A DNA stretch of 21,781 nt from the NCBI RefSeq assembly GCF_963511525.1, contig NZ_CAUPIY010000018.1, positions 1-21,781 on the forward strand. Direction: 5' to 3'. Position numbers and translations under genes: made by a program. This document shows, one piece after another, positions 1 through 8,700 of the stretch (the stretch's first letter is position 1; each line of letters starts with the position of its first letter). Origin of the DNA: Mobiluncus sp963511525. Lineage in GTDB: Bacteria > Actinomycetota > Actinomycetes > Actinomycetales > Actinomycetaceae. Below the pieces are notes generated by a model, which saw nothing but the letters and a program-made list of their open reading frames with translations, was not told the origin of the DNA and searched no databases.

Positions 1-68
1 CCTTACACCGCAAAGAAAAACCCGAAATAAAGACACACAAAATGTTACTTAACCCGCTTTTTATTACT

Positions 69-97
69 GTTCGTTTTTATCGTTCAGTATTTATAAT
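69..97 (+). promoter_or_regulatory. Probable promoter of tRNA-Arg
   Basis: A perfect TATAAT -10 hexamer lies at 92-97 in an AT-rich stretch. The best -35 partner at 17 bp spacing is the weak GTTCGT at 69-74. Transcription would start near 104, about 25 bases before the tRNA. Only the -10 box is convincing. The rest of 1-129 shows no open reading frame and no other clear signal. Confidence 0.55.
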
Positions 98-129
98 CGC
101 GCTGAAAACACAGTAGACTTGGTAACGTT

Positions 130-202
130 GCCCTCGTAGCTCAGTGGATAGAGCAACCGCCTCCTAAGCGGTAGGTCGGCCGTTCGAATCGGCTCGGGGG
201 CG
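130..202 (+). tRNA. tRNA-Arg (anticodon CCT)
   Basis: A complete 73-nt cloverleaf can be folded by eye. The acceptor stem is 130-136 with 195-201, including one T-G wobble. The D stem GCTC/GAGC is 139-142/151-154. The anticodon stem ACCGC/GCGGT encloses the loop CTCCTAA, with anticodon CCT at 163-165. The T arm GGCCG-TTCGAAT-CGGCT is 178-194, and the discriminator base is G202. CCU decodes AGG (arginine). No 3' CCA is encoded, so it must be added after transcription. The gene converges on the large activase gene, whose stop codon is only 7 bases away, and no terminator fits in between. Confidence 0.95.
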
Positions 203-209
203 CTTTCGT

Positions 210-3200
210 TTATTGTTGGCCGGGCATGGTCGGCATCCCCAGCAGCGCCGGCTCGTCCGGGTCGGAGCAACAGCCAGCCACAGCGGATTCAGCCGCTGCA
301 AACTCTGGCAAATCCGAACCAAACTGACTGAAGTCCAAATCGCGTCCCTCATTGATTTTCGCAGTCGAAATCATGAGCTTTATCCGATTCAGCTGGTTCA
401 CTGCCGAAGCTCCGGGGTCATAATCAATCCCGACAATATTTGCCTGGGGATAGCGGTTACGCAGAGGCCGGAACATGCCTTTGCCAACGATGTGGTTAGG
501 CAGGCAGGCGAAGGGCTGCACACAAATGATATTCGGGCAGCCGTCTTCAATCATGTCCACCATCTCAGAAACCAAGTACCAGCCTTCTCCCGCCTGGTTC
601 CCCATGGAAGCAATGTCTTTGGAACGCTCATACATATCCATAATGTTGCGACCGGGCAGGAATTTGCCGTTGGTGGCTGACATCGCCTTGTTCACCGTTG
701 CGGTGTAGCGGCGCAAAACCCACAATGCCAGCGGTTTCGTAAACCTGGCTTGCGGATTCATCCCTAGGTTTTCCCAGTCCCATTTTCCGTCCGCGAGCGA
801 GTACTCAAAGAACTGTAGCAGGCCAGGAAGGACCGCTTCGCAGCCTTCATCCTCGATGGTTTGTACCGCGTGGTTGTTTGCGTAGGGGTGGAACTTGACC
901 AGAATCTCTCCCACAATCCCGACCCGCGGTTTGCGGGGGATGTTCCGCAGCGGAAGGGCGTCGAACTCGCGCACACATATCTTGGTGAGCTTGGAATAGC
1001 TGACACGTCCAAAACCACCGACATTTTTCCCGTCCGAAGCAAACCATTCGCGCCACAACTCGTTCCAGCGCTCATAGAGAGCCATCGCGGAACCGGGAGC
1101 CGCCTCGTAGGGTCTCACCCGCAGCAGCATCTTTTGAATGGCGTCTCCGATAACCAAGGCTTGAATAATTCGATGATAAATCGGAATCGTAAACGTAAAT
1201 CCGGGATTTTCTTCCAGCCCCTGCAGAGACATAGCAATGACCGGGACCTGCGGATATCCGGCATCTCGCAGTCCTTTGCGCAGTAGCGAAGCATAGTTCG
1301 TCGCCCGGCACATACCGCCGGTCTGGCTCATGGCTACGGCAGTTTTATCCGGGTCGGCCCGTCCGGAAACAAATTCGTCGATGAGTTGACCCAGCACCAC
1401 CAGTGAGGGATAGCAAGCATCGTTATTGATGTACTTGAGCCCGGTTTCCATGGTTTGGGCGTCGACATTCTCCAGCAGTCGAACGTTGTATCCCTTACGT
1501 TTCAGGACCGGCTCAGCCAGACGGAATTGGATGGTCGCCATCTGCGGCACCAGAATGGTGTAGCCTGCGTCTCGCATCTCTTTCGTGAAGGGGTGCGCCT
1601 CGTAGACGTGACCCGCAGGGTTCTTGCCGGCACTAGAGACCGCGGACAGGGGACTGGGCACCCCCTCCGGGCGGGTGGCGCTGGCCGGGAAAGTAGCCAC
1701 GGTCGCTGACATGAGAGCTTCACCAGCGACCTTGTGATTGTCCGGAATAGTGTCGGTAGAGGTGTTGGGCAGGAAGCTCACATTGACACTGCCCGTGTTG
1801 TCAACGTGAGCGCTGCCGGTCAGGCCGGCGACGTTGATGGCGCTTTCGTTGCGTTTGGTACGCTCTTCACGCTCAATGGCGGCCGCGGCCAGGGAACGCA
1901 GCCGAATGGTTGCCGCTCCCAAGTTAGAGACCTCGTCAATCTTCAGTTGGGTAAAGATGTCGTTTTGGCCTTCCAGGATTTCTTGCACCTGCTCTGCCGT
2001 GACGGCATCGAGGCCACAGCCAAAGGAAGTCAGCTGCACCAGCTCCAAGTCTGGTTCCGCGGCAACGCGGGCGGCTGCTTCGTACAAGCGAGAGTGGTAA
2101 GTCCACTGGTCACGCACCCGCAGCGGGCGTTCCAGACGGCCATCGGCGATAGAGTCCTCCGTCAGCACTGCCATACCTAAGCTGATAATCGCCTCCGGAA
2201 TTCCGTGATTGATTTCCGGATCCAAGTGGTAGGGACGACCCGCCAAAACCACACCGCGCTTGCCGTGTGCGCGCATCCATTCCAAAGCCAGACGACCCTG
2301 CTGACGAATCTCGTCTTTGACCCGCGCATCCTCGGCATAGCCGGCGTGAACCGCAGCGGTAGCCTCCTCGAGAGTGACGTTCCAGTCAGCAAATACTTCA
2401 GTCAGACGTTTCGCCACAAAGTCTGGGTCTGCCATGTTTAAGAACGGTGAGATGAAGCGCACTCCGGGAGCATCGAGGCCTTCCATGTTGTGACGCAACG
2501 CCTCGGGATAGGTAGCGACGACCGGACAGTTGTAGTTATTGTCAGCTTTGAGATTGCGGGGCATGTTGTAGTTCACGCAGGGGTAGAAAATCGTTTTCAC
2601 CCCTTTTTCCAGCAGCTGTTCGATATGCCCGTGAGCCAGTTTCGCCGGATAACAGATATTTTCCGAGGGGATTGACTCCATGCCCTGTTCAAACAGTTCG
2701 TGGGAGGACCGCCCCGAAATCATGACGCGAAAACCGAGCTGGCTCAAAATTGTGAACCACAGCGGGTAATCCTCATACATCCCCAAGACGCGAGGAATGC
2801 CGATATCCCCGCGAGTGGCTTTGTCTTCAGTCAGACGACGATAGGCGAACAGTCGGCGATATTTCCAGTCATAAAGGTTTGGAATCTGGGACTTTTGAGG
2901 TCGTTTTTCCAAACTGGCGCCGCGTTCGCAACGGTTGCCGGTGACGTGGCGGGAGCCATTAGCGAAGGTAGAAATCGTCACCTGGCAGTGGTTTTGGCAA
3001 AAGTTACAGGTTTTGTGGGTAGTTTCGACATCGAAGGCATCCAAATCCGCCAAGCTGGCTAACGTGGACTGCGTGGTGGGGTCGTCGTGCATTTTGGCGC
3101 TCAAGGCCGCCCCGTAGGCTCCCATCAGCCCGGCGATATTAGGTCGAATCACCTCTCGTTTCGTCAGTAACTCGAAAGCCCGCAAGACGGCATCGTTCAG

Positions 3201-4847
3201 GAAAGTACCTCCCTGCACCACGACCTTGTCGCCCAAATCTGAAGGATCCTTAAGTTTGATGACTTTATACAGAGCATTGCGCACCACCGAATAAGACAGA
3301 CCCGCGGCGATAGCCCCGGTATCGGCGCCTTCCTTCTGGGCTTGCTTGACCGAGGAATTCATGAACACGGTACACCGGGTACCCAGGTCTATCGGATCGG
3401 GGCTCTGCACCGCGGCGGCGGCAAATTCCTGCACTGTGGTGCTCATTGTGGCGGCAAACGTTTGCAGGAACGAACCGCAGCCGGAAGAACACGCCTCGTT
3501 GACTGAAATCGAGTCGACGCTGCCGTCCTTAATCTTGATGAATTTCATGTCCTGGCCGCCGATGTCCACCACCGAAGTCACCCCCGGAGCGATATGGTTG
3601 GCCGCCCGGTAGTGAGCCATGGTTTCCACGACTCCTTCGTCCAGGGTCATCCCGGCCTTTATCAGGCCTTCGCCGTAGCCGGTAGAACAAGCGCGCCCGA
3701 TAGTGGTGCCTGCCGGAAGCTCCTGGCGAATCCGGCGCACAATGTCGATGGCTGCCCGCAGAGGATTGCCTTCATTCGTGGCGTAGTGAGAAAAAACAAT
3801 GCGGTCTGACTCGTCGATGACCACGGCTTTGATGGTGGTGGAGCCGGCGTCAATCCCTAGCCAACAGCGTCCCTTTGCTTCCGTCGGGTTCAGAGACTGG
3901 ATGCAATCGCGTTGGTGGCGCTGACGAAACTCGTTGAGTTCCGCGTCGTTTTTGAACAGCGGGCGCATCCGGGTCGATTCGTGGACGACTTCGGCCTGTT
4001 TCAGGCGTTCAATCAGGACTTCCAGGCTCTCCGGGGTGGCAGCTTTACCGCCTGCACGCCCTCCGTCGGCCAGCAGGGCGGTGCCCAGAGCCACAAAGAG
4101 CTGCGCGTCGGGTGGCGTGTAAAAGTTTTCCACTTTGGGCAGCAGTTTTTCATAAGCCTGGCGTAGTTCCGGCAGGAAGTGCAGCGGGCCGCCAAGGAAC
4201 ATGACATTGCCGCGGAGAGGACGGCCGTTGGCCAGACCCGCAATGGTTTGCGTGGCTACCGCCATAAATACAGAGGCGGCAATGTCCGCGTGGGCGGCAC
4301 CTTGGTTCAGCAATGGTTGAATGTCAGATTTAGCAAAAACGCCGCAGCGTGAAGCGATGGGGTAAATCGTTTGCGCTTGTGCCGCGAGAGTGTTCATCCC
4401 CTCGGCATCGGTGTCTAGCAGGGTCGCCATCTGGTCGATGAAGGCTCCGGTTCCTCCTGCACAAGATCCGTTCATACGCTGTTCGGGAGTCGGATGCAGA
4501 TAGGTCAGTTTCGCGTCCTCTCCGCCCAGTTCGATGATGACGTCAGTCTGAGGACTATGTTTACGGACAGCTTCGGTTTCAGCAATGACTTCCTGGACGA
4601 AGGGTACTCGCATAGAGTTGGCGACTTGGAGACCGCCCGAGCCGGTGACGGCGGTTTGGACAGTAACGTTGCCCAAATCGGTGAGGACATCTTCCAAAAG
4701 TTGGGTTAGCTCGCGACGAACATCTGCCTTGTGACGGCGATAATCGGCAAAGACTTTTTGTCCTTGAGTGTTGAGGGCCACCGCTTTTACGGTGGTGGAG
4801 CCCACATCAACTCCGAGGCGGATGATGTTCGCGGCACTAACAGTCAT
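210..4847 (-). CDS. Giant 2-hydroxyacyl-CoA dehydratase activase / HgdB-like Fe-S fusion protein
   Basis: This 1545-residue cytoplasmic protein joins two ASKHA-fold ATPases of the BcrAD/BadFG activase type to DUF2229 and HgdB-like regions. Domain 1 (about 8-265) has the phosphate loop LGVDVGSTT at 11-19 and cluster cysteines C129 (NGSCAGGTG) and C168. Domain 2 (about 329-585) repeats this with GIDAGSTT at 331-338 and C453, C457 and C492. A CxxCx3C motif follows at C614/C617/C621, with C640 nearby. The DUF2229-like part is about 680-990 (C732, C757, C774, C944). A Ser/Thr/Asn-rich linker at about 1000-1080 leads to the HgdB-like part (about 1085-1500; C1145, C1180, C1437, C1442, C1448). In characterised systems the activase uses ATP to push one electron at low potential into a dehydratase or double-cubane cluster protein. 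Here donor and acceptor seem to be in one chain. The substrate is unknown and no separate dehydratase subunits are visible. The ATG is preceded by GAGG. The gene is divergent from a TetR regulator. Confidence 0.88.
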   Translation of the reverse strand: MTVSAANIIRLGVDVGSTTVKAVALNTQGQKVFADYRRHKADVRRELTQLLEDVLTDLGNVTVQTAVTGSGGLQVANSMRVPFVQEVIAETEAVRKHSPQTDVIIELGGEDAKLTYLHPTPEQRMNGSCAGGTGAFIDQMATLLDTDAEGMNTLAAQAQTIYPIASRCGVFAKSDIQPLLNQGAAHADIAASVFMAVATQTIAGLANGRPLRGNVMFLGGPLHFLPELRQAYEKLLPKVENFYTPPDAQLFVALGTALLADGGRAGGKAATPESLEVLIERLKQAEVVHESTRMRPLFKNDAELNEFRQRHQRDCIQSLNPTEAKGRCWLGIDAGSTTIKAVVIDESDRIVFSHYATNEGNPLRAAIDIVRRIRQELPAGTTIGRACSTGYGEGLIKAGMTLDEGVVETMAHYRAANHIAPGVTSVVDIGGQDMKFIKIKDGSVDSISVNEACSSGCGSFLQTFAATMSTTVQEFAAAAVQSPDPIDLGTRCTVFMNSSVKQAQKEGADTGAIAAGLSYSVVRNALYKVIKLKDPSDLGDKVVVQGGTFLNDAVLRAFELLTKREVIRPNIAGLMGAYGAALSAKMHDDPTTQSTLASLADLDAFDVETTHKTCNFCQNHCQVTISTFANGSRHVTGNRCERGASLEKRPQKSQIPNLYDWKYRRLFAYRRLTEDKATRGDIGIPRVLGMYEDYPLWFTILSQLGFRVMISGRSSHELFEQGMESIPSENICYPAKLAHGHIEQLLEKGVKTIFYPCVNYNMPRNLKADNNYNCPVVATYPEALRHNMEGLDAPGVRFISPFLNMADPDFVAKRLTEVFADWNVTLEEATAAVHAGYAEDARVKDEIRQQGRLALEWMRAHGKRGVVLAGRPYHLDPEINHGIPEAIISLGMAVLTEDSIADGRLERPLRVRDQWTYHSRLYEAAARVAAEPDLELVQLTSFGCGLDAVTAEQVQEILEGQNDIFTQLKIDEVSNLGAATIRLRSLAAAAIEREERTKRNESAINVAGLTGSAHVDNTGSVNVSFLPNTSTDTIPDNHKVAGEALMSATVATFPASATRPEGVPSPLSAVSSAGKNPAGHVYEAHPFTKEMRDAGYTILVPQMATIQFRLAEPVLKRKGYNVRLLENVDAQTMETGLKYINNDACYPSLVVLGQLIDEFVSGRADPDKTAVAMSQTGGMCRATNYASLLRKGLRDAGYPQVPVIAMSLQGLEENPGFTFTIPIYHRIIQALVIGDAIQKMLLRVRPYEAAPGSAMALYERWNELWREWFASDGKNVGGFGRVSYSKLTKICVREFDALPLRNIPRKPRVGIVGEILVKFHPYANNHAVQTIEDEGCEAVLPGLLQFFEYSLADGKWDWENLGMNPQARFTKPLALWVLRRYTATVNKAMSATNGKFLPGRNIMDMYERSKDIASMGNQAGEGWYLVSEMVDMIEDGCPNIICVQPFACLPNHIVGKGMFRPLRNRYPQANIVGIDYDPGASAVNQLNRIKLMISTAKINEGRDLDFSQFGSDLPEFAAAESAVAGCCSDPDEPALLGMPTMPGQQ

Positions 4848-5015
4848 ACGATTGGCCTCAATTCATTTCCTTGCCGTGTTTTCTAGGAACATACCCAGAA
4901 AACTGAGAAATTTTAACGTGTTGAAATTAGAATAATATAGAACGCAGAATCCTTGGGTTTACCGGGAAAACCACTGGGAAGCCTGGAGAAATATTATTGA
5001 AACTTGGAAAAATAA

Positions 5016-5028
5016 TTACGTAACGTAA
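5016..5028. promoter_or_regulatory. Candidate TetR operator (13-bp perfect palindrome)
   Basis: TTACGTAACGTAA is a perfect inverted repeat of TTACGT around a central A. It lies in the 192-bp spacer between the divergent activase gene and tetR, and ends 11 bases before the tetR start, overlapping its AAGG ribosome-binding site (5027-5030). Sites of this kind next to a divergent tetR commonly bind the regulator itself. A repressor here would block tetR directly, and the activase promoter could be controlled from the same spacer. No promoter hexamers in the spacer are convincing on either strand. The binding is inferred; the symmetry is seen. Confidence 0.5.
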
Positions 5029-5039
5029 GGCTAACTAAA

Positions 5040-5651
5040 TTGATTAAGAGCGATAACTCAGCCCGGAGAGGACCTACGGGACCGCGGGGGGAAACCCGAG
5101 AAAGAATCCTCGCCGCCGCCAATGCGGCTTTTACCGAATTGGACTATAAACATGCTACTTACCGCGAAATTGCCCGCCGTGCCGCAGTCGACCCGGCTCT
5201 CATCGCGTATTACTTTCAGTCCAAGGCTCAGCTGCTGCGGGAATCATTGGCTTTGCCGGAAGACCCTAAACAGTTGATGACAGCGGCGCTGGTGGATGGC
5301 CCCCCCGAAGAAACCGGACACCGTTTGGCTGCCACCATTCTGAACACTTGGGAACAAGCCGCTACCGCCGGAACCTTGGAGACGCTGTTCAACCTGCTGT
5401 TGCAAGATTCGGCAACCCAGCAGACCTTTGCGAATTATGTGCAAAACGAAATTATTTCCAGTATCAGGGAATACATCGGGACGGATTTGGATTTGCCCAT
5501 CGAGCTGATGATGAGCGCAATGTTGGGGGTTCTGCTGTCCCGTTACGTGGTAAAGCTGGAGCCCCTGGCCTCCATGAGCCGCGAGGATTTGATTGCAGTG
5601 CTGGGAACGGTGATTCAGCGTCTGTTGGGGCAGCTGGAAACGGTGGGGTAA
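5040..5651 (+). CDS. TetR-family transcriptional regulator
   Basis: This 203-residue one-component regulator has a standard N-terminal TetR DNA-binding domain at about 18-68. Helix 1 contains RERILAAANAAF, the helix-turn-helix spans about 38-61 with TYREIARRAAVD, and the typical YYFQSKAQLL follows. The C-terminal ligand and dimer domain ends in RYVVKLEPLASMSREDL, a pattern common in actinobacterial TetR proteins (TetR_C_16-like). The start is a TTG at 5040, preceded by AAGG at 9-base spacing; no ATG is available nearby. Its likely targets are itself and the divergent activase gene, through the palindrome at 5016-5028. The downstream giant gene begins about 90 bases later on the same strand and could be co-transcribed. 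The ligand cannot be predicted. Confidence 0.9.
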   Translation: MIKSDNSARRGPTGPRGETRERILAAANAAFTELDYKHATYREIARRAAVDPALIAYYFQSKAQLLRESLALPEDPKQLMTAALVDGPPEETGHRLAATILNTWEQAATAGTLETLFNLLLQDSATQQTFANYVQNEIISSIREYIGTDLDLPIELMMSAMLGVLLSRYVVKLEPLASMSREDLIAVLGTVIQRLLGQLETVG

Positions 5652-5744
5652 TCCTGACCACAAGTTGTGCATTTCCTCCCTTAGATTCGCCCACTTTTGG
5701 CGTGCCATCGCGGAATTGTGCCATATTTCACATATCGTGGATAT

Positions 5745-8700
5745 GTGGAAGAAGATTTGGAACAGCCGGTACAAAGCCCCGGGGAAAGCGCGGAAAATCC
5801 CGCCCCCGCTTCCTCTGATCAGAGTGACGCTGCCACCGAGGTTTTGCAGTCTGTAGCAGTCAATCCGGTTCAGGAGCGTCTGGCGCTGTGGGCTGAGGAA
5901 GCATCGGCCTCACCAGGAGCCCAGGGGATACGCGACATCGACGCGCTCGAGAACCTTCTGGATTTGACCGGGGCTCATCCCGCGGGAATAGCCCAGCTGT
6001 ATGGCGGTCGGCTGACGAAATTATCTTCGTTGCTGCGTGACAGTGCCGCCTTGGGTGCCGCCCGAGCGGTAATGAGGAAACTTGACGCCGAAAAGAAATC
6101 TTCAGTGGCTCGCTGTGGGTTGTACCCCACCAATCTGGTGATTGGGGTCGCGAACTGGACTCAACTGCCCCCATTCAAGGAATCTGAACGGGGAACGCGC
6201 CCTGAACTGAGCCATTTCAAATTGGAGAGATTCAACCTGCCGGTGCTGATGCGTCCGCTGGAACTGGAAGCGGTTGATGGGGACTACACCTTGAAAATGG
6301 GCGGATCGGTAGTGATGAACCCGGTCCTGGTGAAAGTTTTTCGAGATCGTCAGATAGATTGCAATCCTGAAGCCATAATTGCTTCGAGCTTAGAGGATGG
6401 CCGCTTGAACGTGACCTCAGCTCTCGAGGCGATTCGTCGGGCGGGACAGGACTTCATACCGGGGTTTGATCTCAAAGAAAACCTTATGGTTGCTAATCTG
6501 GGGGTCGCCAGCGCGGTACTCAGTTCGGATTGGGACACCATCCTCCCGGTGGCTGGTGAAAATCGGCTGGTCAAAGCGTTTGCGGGAGACAAGTCAGCAG
6601 CTGCTGAGCTTTTGGAGCCACTGCCCGAAACCAGCCCGGCGGATCGGGATCCGGATTTGGAACGCGGTATCGGCGACTTGGATGTGAACCAGGCACGAGT
6701 TGTGGAACTGGTCGCCAGTGGACGTTCCATTTTTGTCGAGGTTCCTCCGGGGGCTCCCGGTTCACCCACTGTCCAAGCGATTTTGGCTGATTGTGGCGCC
6801 AGTGGGAAACACGTTTGCTACGTACCGGGAGTGCGCCGAATTGGTAAGGCCACGGTGGAAGGTTTGCAAAAGACCGGATTGGGCCGTTTCGTGTTGGATC
6901 TGACCGGGGCTAGTGAGTGGCGTAGCGCTTTACGAGACCAACTTTTGAGTGGGGACACAGCGAATCCGCAGCCGCCCGTGCCGGTCACGGAGTTGGGCGA
7001 AGCTCACGAGAGACTGCGCCAAACTCGAGACAAACTCAGTGCCTATACGCAGCGTTTGCACGTGGTGCGTGAGCCGTGGGGAGTTTCCGCCTATGCTGCC
7101 CTGCAGGCTCTCGCGGACCTAACAAGCGCAAAGCCGGGACCGCGCACGAAAGTGAAACTGGAACTTGCCGATGACGAACACTCCAGCAAAGAAGGACGTA
7201 AACGAGCTCGTGAACTGCTGACCCGAGCCCAAGATGCTGGCCTGTTAGGGCCGGAGCTACAAGAATCCCCCTGGAAAGGCGTGGTTCTTTCCACTGAAGC
7301 GGATGCCCAGGATGCCATCGAAAAGATTCATGCCCTGGCGGATGGTCGCCTAGCTACTCTGCATCAGGAACTGGAGCGGGTCAGCGAAGAAACTGGATTG
7401 GTTCTCGCCCCCACGCTGAACGCCTGGAAAGAACAGTTGGGAATGTTAAAGGGAGTGGCGCAATCTCTAGATATTTTCCAACCCGAAATTTTTGAACATT
7501 CGGCCGCAGATATGGTCATCGCTACCGCCAGCCGCAAATGGCGTCAGGAACGCTCCTTACCGATGAAAGGCAGGGATAAGCGCAGTCTGGTAAAGCAAGC
7601 CAAGGATTCGCTGCGTCCGGGAGTGGTGCCCCGGGATTTGCACGATGAACTGGTGCGGGTCCAAAGTTTCCGTGACCTGTGGCGCCGCCATGCGCTGCCG
7701 GGAGCTTGGCCGCGAATTCCGCAAGATTTTGAGGCGGTACAGGAACTTTCGGCGCAAGTTTTTGCCGAAATCGCGGCGCTTGCCCCCACCCTCAGTCAAG
7801 TCACCACCCCGGAAGGGGCGAAACCTGAGGAAGTGCCTTTGTCCGACCTTCTGAATTTAGTGAAATCCCTAGATGAAACCACCGACCAAGCTTTGCGTCT
7901 GCCCCGGCAGGTACAACTGCTAAAGGAACTGAAAGATTCCGGGTTAGGGCCGCTTCTCGATGATTTACGGACCCGGCGAGTACCTGCTGATTTAGCACTG
8001 GCAGAGCTGGATTTGGCTTGGTGGTCAGCTATCTTGCTAAAGATTATGCAAAGCGACCCGGTCTTGGCCGGTGTTGACGGGGCCGCCATGCACGAGTTGG
8101 CGGATACGTTGCGTTCCTTGGATTTGGCACAAATCGAATCGCTACCTTTCCCCGTGGCGCGAGCCATGCACGAACTGGCGGATCAAGCGCGCCAGGCTCA
8201 GGCTCCGACCGCCGAGGCTTTGCAATCTGTGTTAGAGACTGGGGACACGGCGGCGTTGTCTGACTTCCAAAGTTTTGCCCCCCTCGTTCGCCAACTGCGT
8301 CCCGTCTGGGCGCTTTCGCCTTACCTGCTGGCCCAGATTTATGGAAGTTCCACAATCGAGGTTCTGGTTTTGGATCATCTGGATTTCATGAGTTTGTCTC
8401 AGGTAATTCCGCTCATTGCGCGGGCAAAGCAGCTGGTGGTGCTCGGTGATTCCCGGCGAGGGTGGACTGGATTTACCCAGGTTGCAGCGAAAGTCCTGCC
8501 GGTAGTGTCCCTGCGTTCAGATTTGGGTGAGCTTTCCGAGCAGGTTGCGCTGTTCCTGGCGAGTCACGGTTACGGCGAATCCGTAGCGCCCGTACCGTCT
8601 CCGCGCCCGGCTTCGCTGGTGAAACTCCACGTGCTGACCGGTTCGGAGGCCCCTCTAGCGCGGGATGGATCGCCCGTAATCTCTCGGGTAGAAATTTCAC

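Noticed and set aside
861..1286. Open frames of 141-148 codons on the plus strand across the activase gene (here and at 1734-2180)
   Set aside because: They are antisense shadows of a highly conserved coding region and show no family motifs.
5659..5669. CACAAGTTGTG palindrome after the tetR stop
   Set aside because: Only five base pairs of symmetry; about twenty such matches are expected by chance in a window of this size and nothing else marks it as an operator.
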